64,000 bases of DNA from assembly GCA_051016205.1 (NCBI GenBank), contig CP136534.1, positions 1,426,001 through 1,490,000 on the forward strand, written 5' to 3'. Of this stretch, positions 62,957 to 64,000 are shown piece by piece. The stretch comes from Acuticoccus sp051016205. GTDB taxonomy: Bacteria > Pseudomonadota > Alphaproteobacteria > Rhizobiales > Amorphaceae. The notes beneath the pieces are model-generated. The model worked only from the letters and a program-made list of their open reading frames with translations, did not search any database and had not been told where the DNA came from. A program made the translations under genes and the position numbers. Position 1 is the stretch's first letter, and the number at the start of each line of letters is the position of its first letter.

Positions 62957-64000
62957 GTGACAGGAACAACAACAATACGCAACGGACGGCCACAACGCCG
63001 GCACGGGCGGGTGAGGCGGGCAACACCGCTCCTCAGCCTTGCCGCAGCGCTTGTCCTTGCTGCGTGCGCTGGCGATGGTCTCGACGACGGGCCATCCCCC
63101 AGCGCCATCATAGGCGGGCCTGGCCCCGTCCAGGAAGAAAGGGTGATCGGCGATGGGTCGATCACCGTTGCGCTGCTCCTTCCCATTTCCGCAGGTGGCA
63201 GCGCCAGCGGTTTGGCCCAGTCGTTCCAGAGCGCGGCCGAACTCGCCCTTGATGAGGTGAGTGAGGACAACATTCGCATCGTCGTGCGCGACACCGCTGG
63301 CAGCGCCGATACCGCCCGCCTAGCGGCCGAAGCCTCCGTTGCCGATGGTGCGCAGCTGATCCTCGGTCCGGTGTTCGCGCCGGCCGTCTCAGGCAGTGCG
63401 GACGCGGCCCGTGCGGCGAGCGTTCCCGTCATTGCCTTTTCCACCGATGCGACTGTGGCCGGGCGGGGCACTTACCTCCTCTCATTCCTGCCGCGGCAGG
63501 ATGCAACGCGCATTGTGGCCTATGCGGCTGAAAACGGGGCCAACGCCTTCTCGGCGCTTGTGCCTGACAACGGCTATGGGCTGGTGATGGAAGCGGCCTT
63601 CCGCGAGGCAGTTGCCGCTGCCCGCGGCAAGGTGGTCGCGGTGGAGCGCTATCAGCCTGGCGAAATTGCCGCTGCCGCCACAACAGTTGCCGGTCGCGGT
63701 GCGGTGGACGCTGTGTTCGTGCCCAATGGCGGGGATGATCCGGCCGCTGCGGCCGCGGCGTTGACGGCTGCTGGCGTCAACGCACGGCTTTTGGGGAGCG
63801 GCCAATGGGACAATGCGGCCATCCTGGCAGCGCCTGGGCTTGCGGGCGCATGGTATCCTGGCCCTGCCAAAGGGGGCTTCCAGTCCTTCTCTGAGCGTTA
63901 CCAGTCAAAGTATGGCGCCGCTCCGCCCCGCACCGCCTCACTGGTTTATGATGCCGTGCGCCTTGCCAATGGGCTTGTGGCGGCACGGGGGCCGGGTGCG
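62957..64000 (+). CDS. penicillin-binding protein activator (LppC-like lipoprotein), partial
   Basis: A 348-codon open frame on the + strand that continues past the window end. GTG at 62957 has agagga 8 nt upstream. A basic N-region and lipobox LVLAAC mark a lipoprotein. The body is a periplasmic binding-protein fold: VALLLPISAGGSASGLAQSF, LILGPVFAPAVSGSA, VPVIAFSTDATVAGRGTYLL, LVPDNGYG. This matches LpoA/LppC-type activators of peptidoglycan synthases and, more broadly, ABC amino-acid-binding proteins. The divergent rsmI neighbour supports LppC (yraL-yraM arrangement in E. coli). The C-terminus is not seen. Confidence 0.88.
   Translation, partial: MTGTTTIRNGRPQRRHGRVRRATPLLSLAAALVLAACAGDGLDDGPSPSAIIGGPGPVQEERVIGDGSITVALLLPISAGGSASGLAQSFQSAAELALDEVSEDNIRIVVRDTAGSADTARLAAEASVADGAQLILGPVFAPAVSGSADAARAASVPVIAFSTDATVAGRGTYLLSFLPRQDATRIVAYAAENGANAFSALVPDNGYGLVMEAAFREAVAAARGKVVAVERYQPGEIAAAATTVAGRGAVDAVFVPNGGDDPAAAAAALTAAGVNARLLGSGQWDNAAILAAPGLAGAWYPGPAKGGFQSFSERYQSKYGAAPPRTASLVYDAVRLANGLVAARGPGA

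Overview
The window is GC-rich chromosomal DNA from an alphaproteobacterium. The evidence is the 16S/23S/5S operon with tRNA-Ile and tRNA-Ala in the spacer, the FDS-type NAD-dependent formate dehydrogenase genes, and core gene runs (ileS-lspA-DUF3035-M16-M16, ydcH-like-purE-purK-rpsU) of a kind common in Hyphomicrobiales and Rhodobacterales. Genus cannot be settled by eye.

Layout. 1-5720: complete rRNA operon on the + strand with visible precursor-processing stems, and an unusual small membrane-protein ORF between 23S and 5S. 5721-6982: one orphan conserved hypothetical. 6983-12940 (- strand): fdsG-fdsB-fdsA-fdsD-fdhD, a molybdenum formate dehydrogenase operon. 13217-14745: a small secreted basic protein, a strong terminator and an iron-containing alcohol dehydrogenase.

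14963-30017 is the standout: a RiPP (ribosomally made, post-translationally modified peptide) island. One + strand block encodes a CPBP membrane protease, an NHLM-type HlyD adaptor, a C39-peptidase ABC exporter, a second NHLM ABC transporter and a SAM methyltransferase. A - strand block encodes a cobalamin-type radical SAM maturase and a MetX-like acyltransferase whose nucleophile is Cys instead of Ser. A divergent + strand block encodes a Nif11-leader precursor peptide, a PoyD-family radical SAM peptide epimerase and a GNAT enzyme. The predicted 60-residue core after the Gly-Gly site has no cysteine and is about three quarters Ala/Val/Thr/Ser. I infer a poly-D-amino-acid, possibly C- or N-methylated, polytheonamide-like or proteusin-like peptide, cleaved and exported by the NHLM machinery.

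30288-31789 is a PAS-GAF-GGDEF cyclase gene broken by a one-base frameshift. 32032-40193 is a carbon-metabolism block: beta-phosphoglucomutase with a GH65 disaccharide phosphorylase, then (- strand) PfkB sugar kinase, a hypothetical and D-lactate dehydrogenase behind a perfect FNR/FixK-type box, a phasin-like protein with a strong terminator, and a glycerol-kinase-like FGGY kinase.

40160-48670 (- strand) is a tightly overlapping six-gene run: thrC, M16 peptidase, RimJ-like acetyltransferase, degenerate GGDEF/EAL membrane protein, TPP enzyme and DUF2848. 48731-64000 is mostly housekeeping: YqgE, peroxiredoxin, ileS, lspA, a lipoprotein, a catalytic/non-catalytic M16 pair, DUF465, purE, purK, rpsU, a TPR lipoprotein, gshB, rsmI, and the divergent start of a penicillin-binding-protein activator (LppC-like) that runs off the window end.
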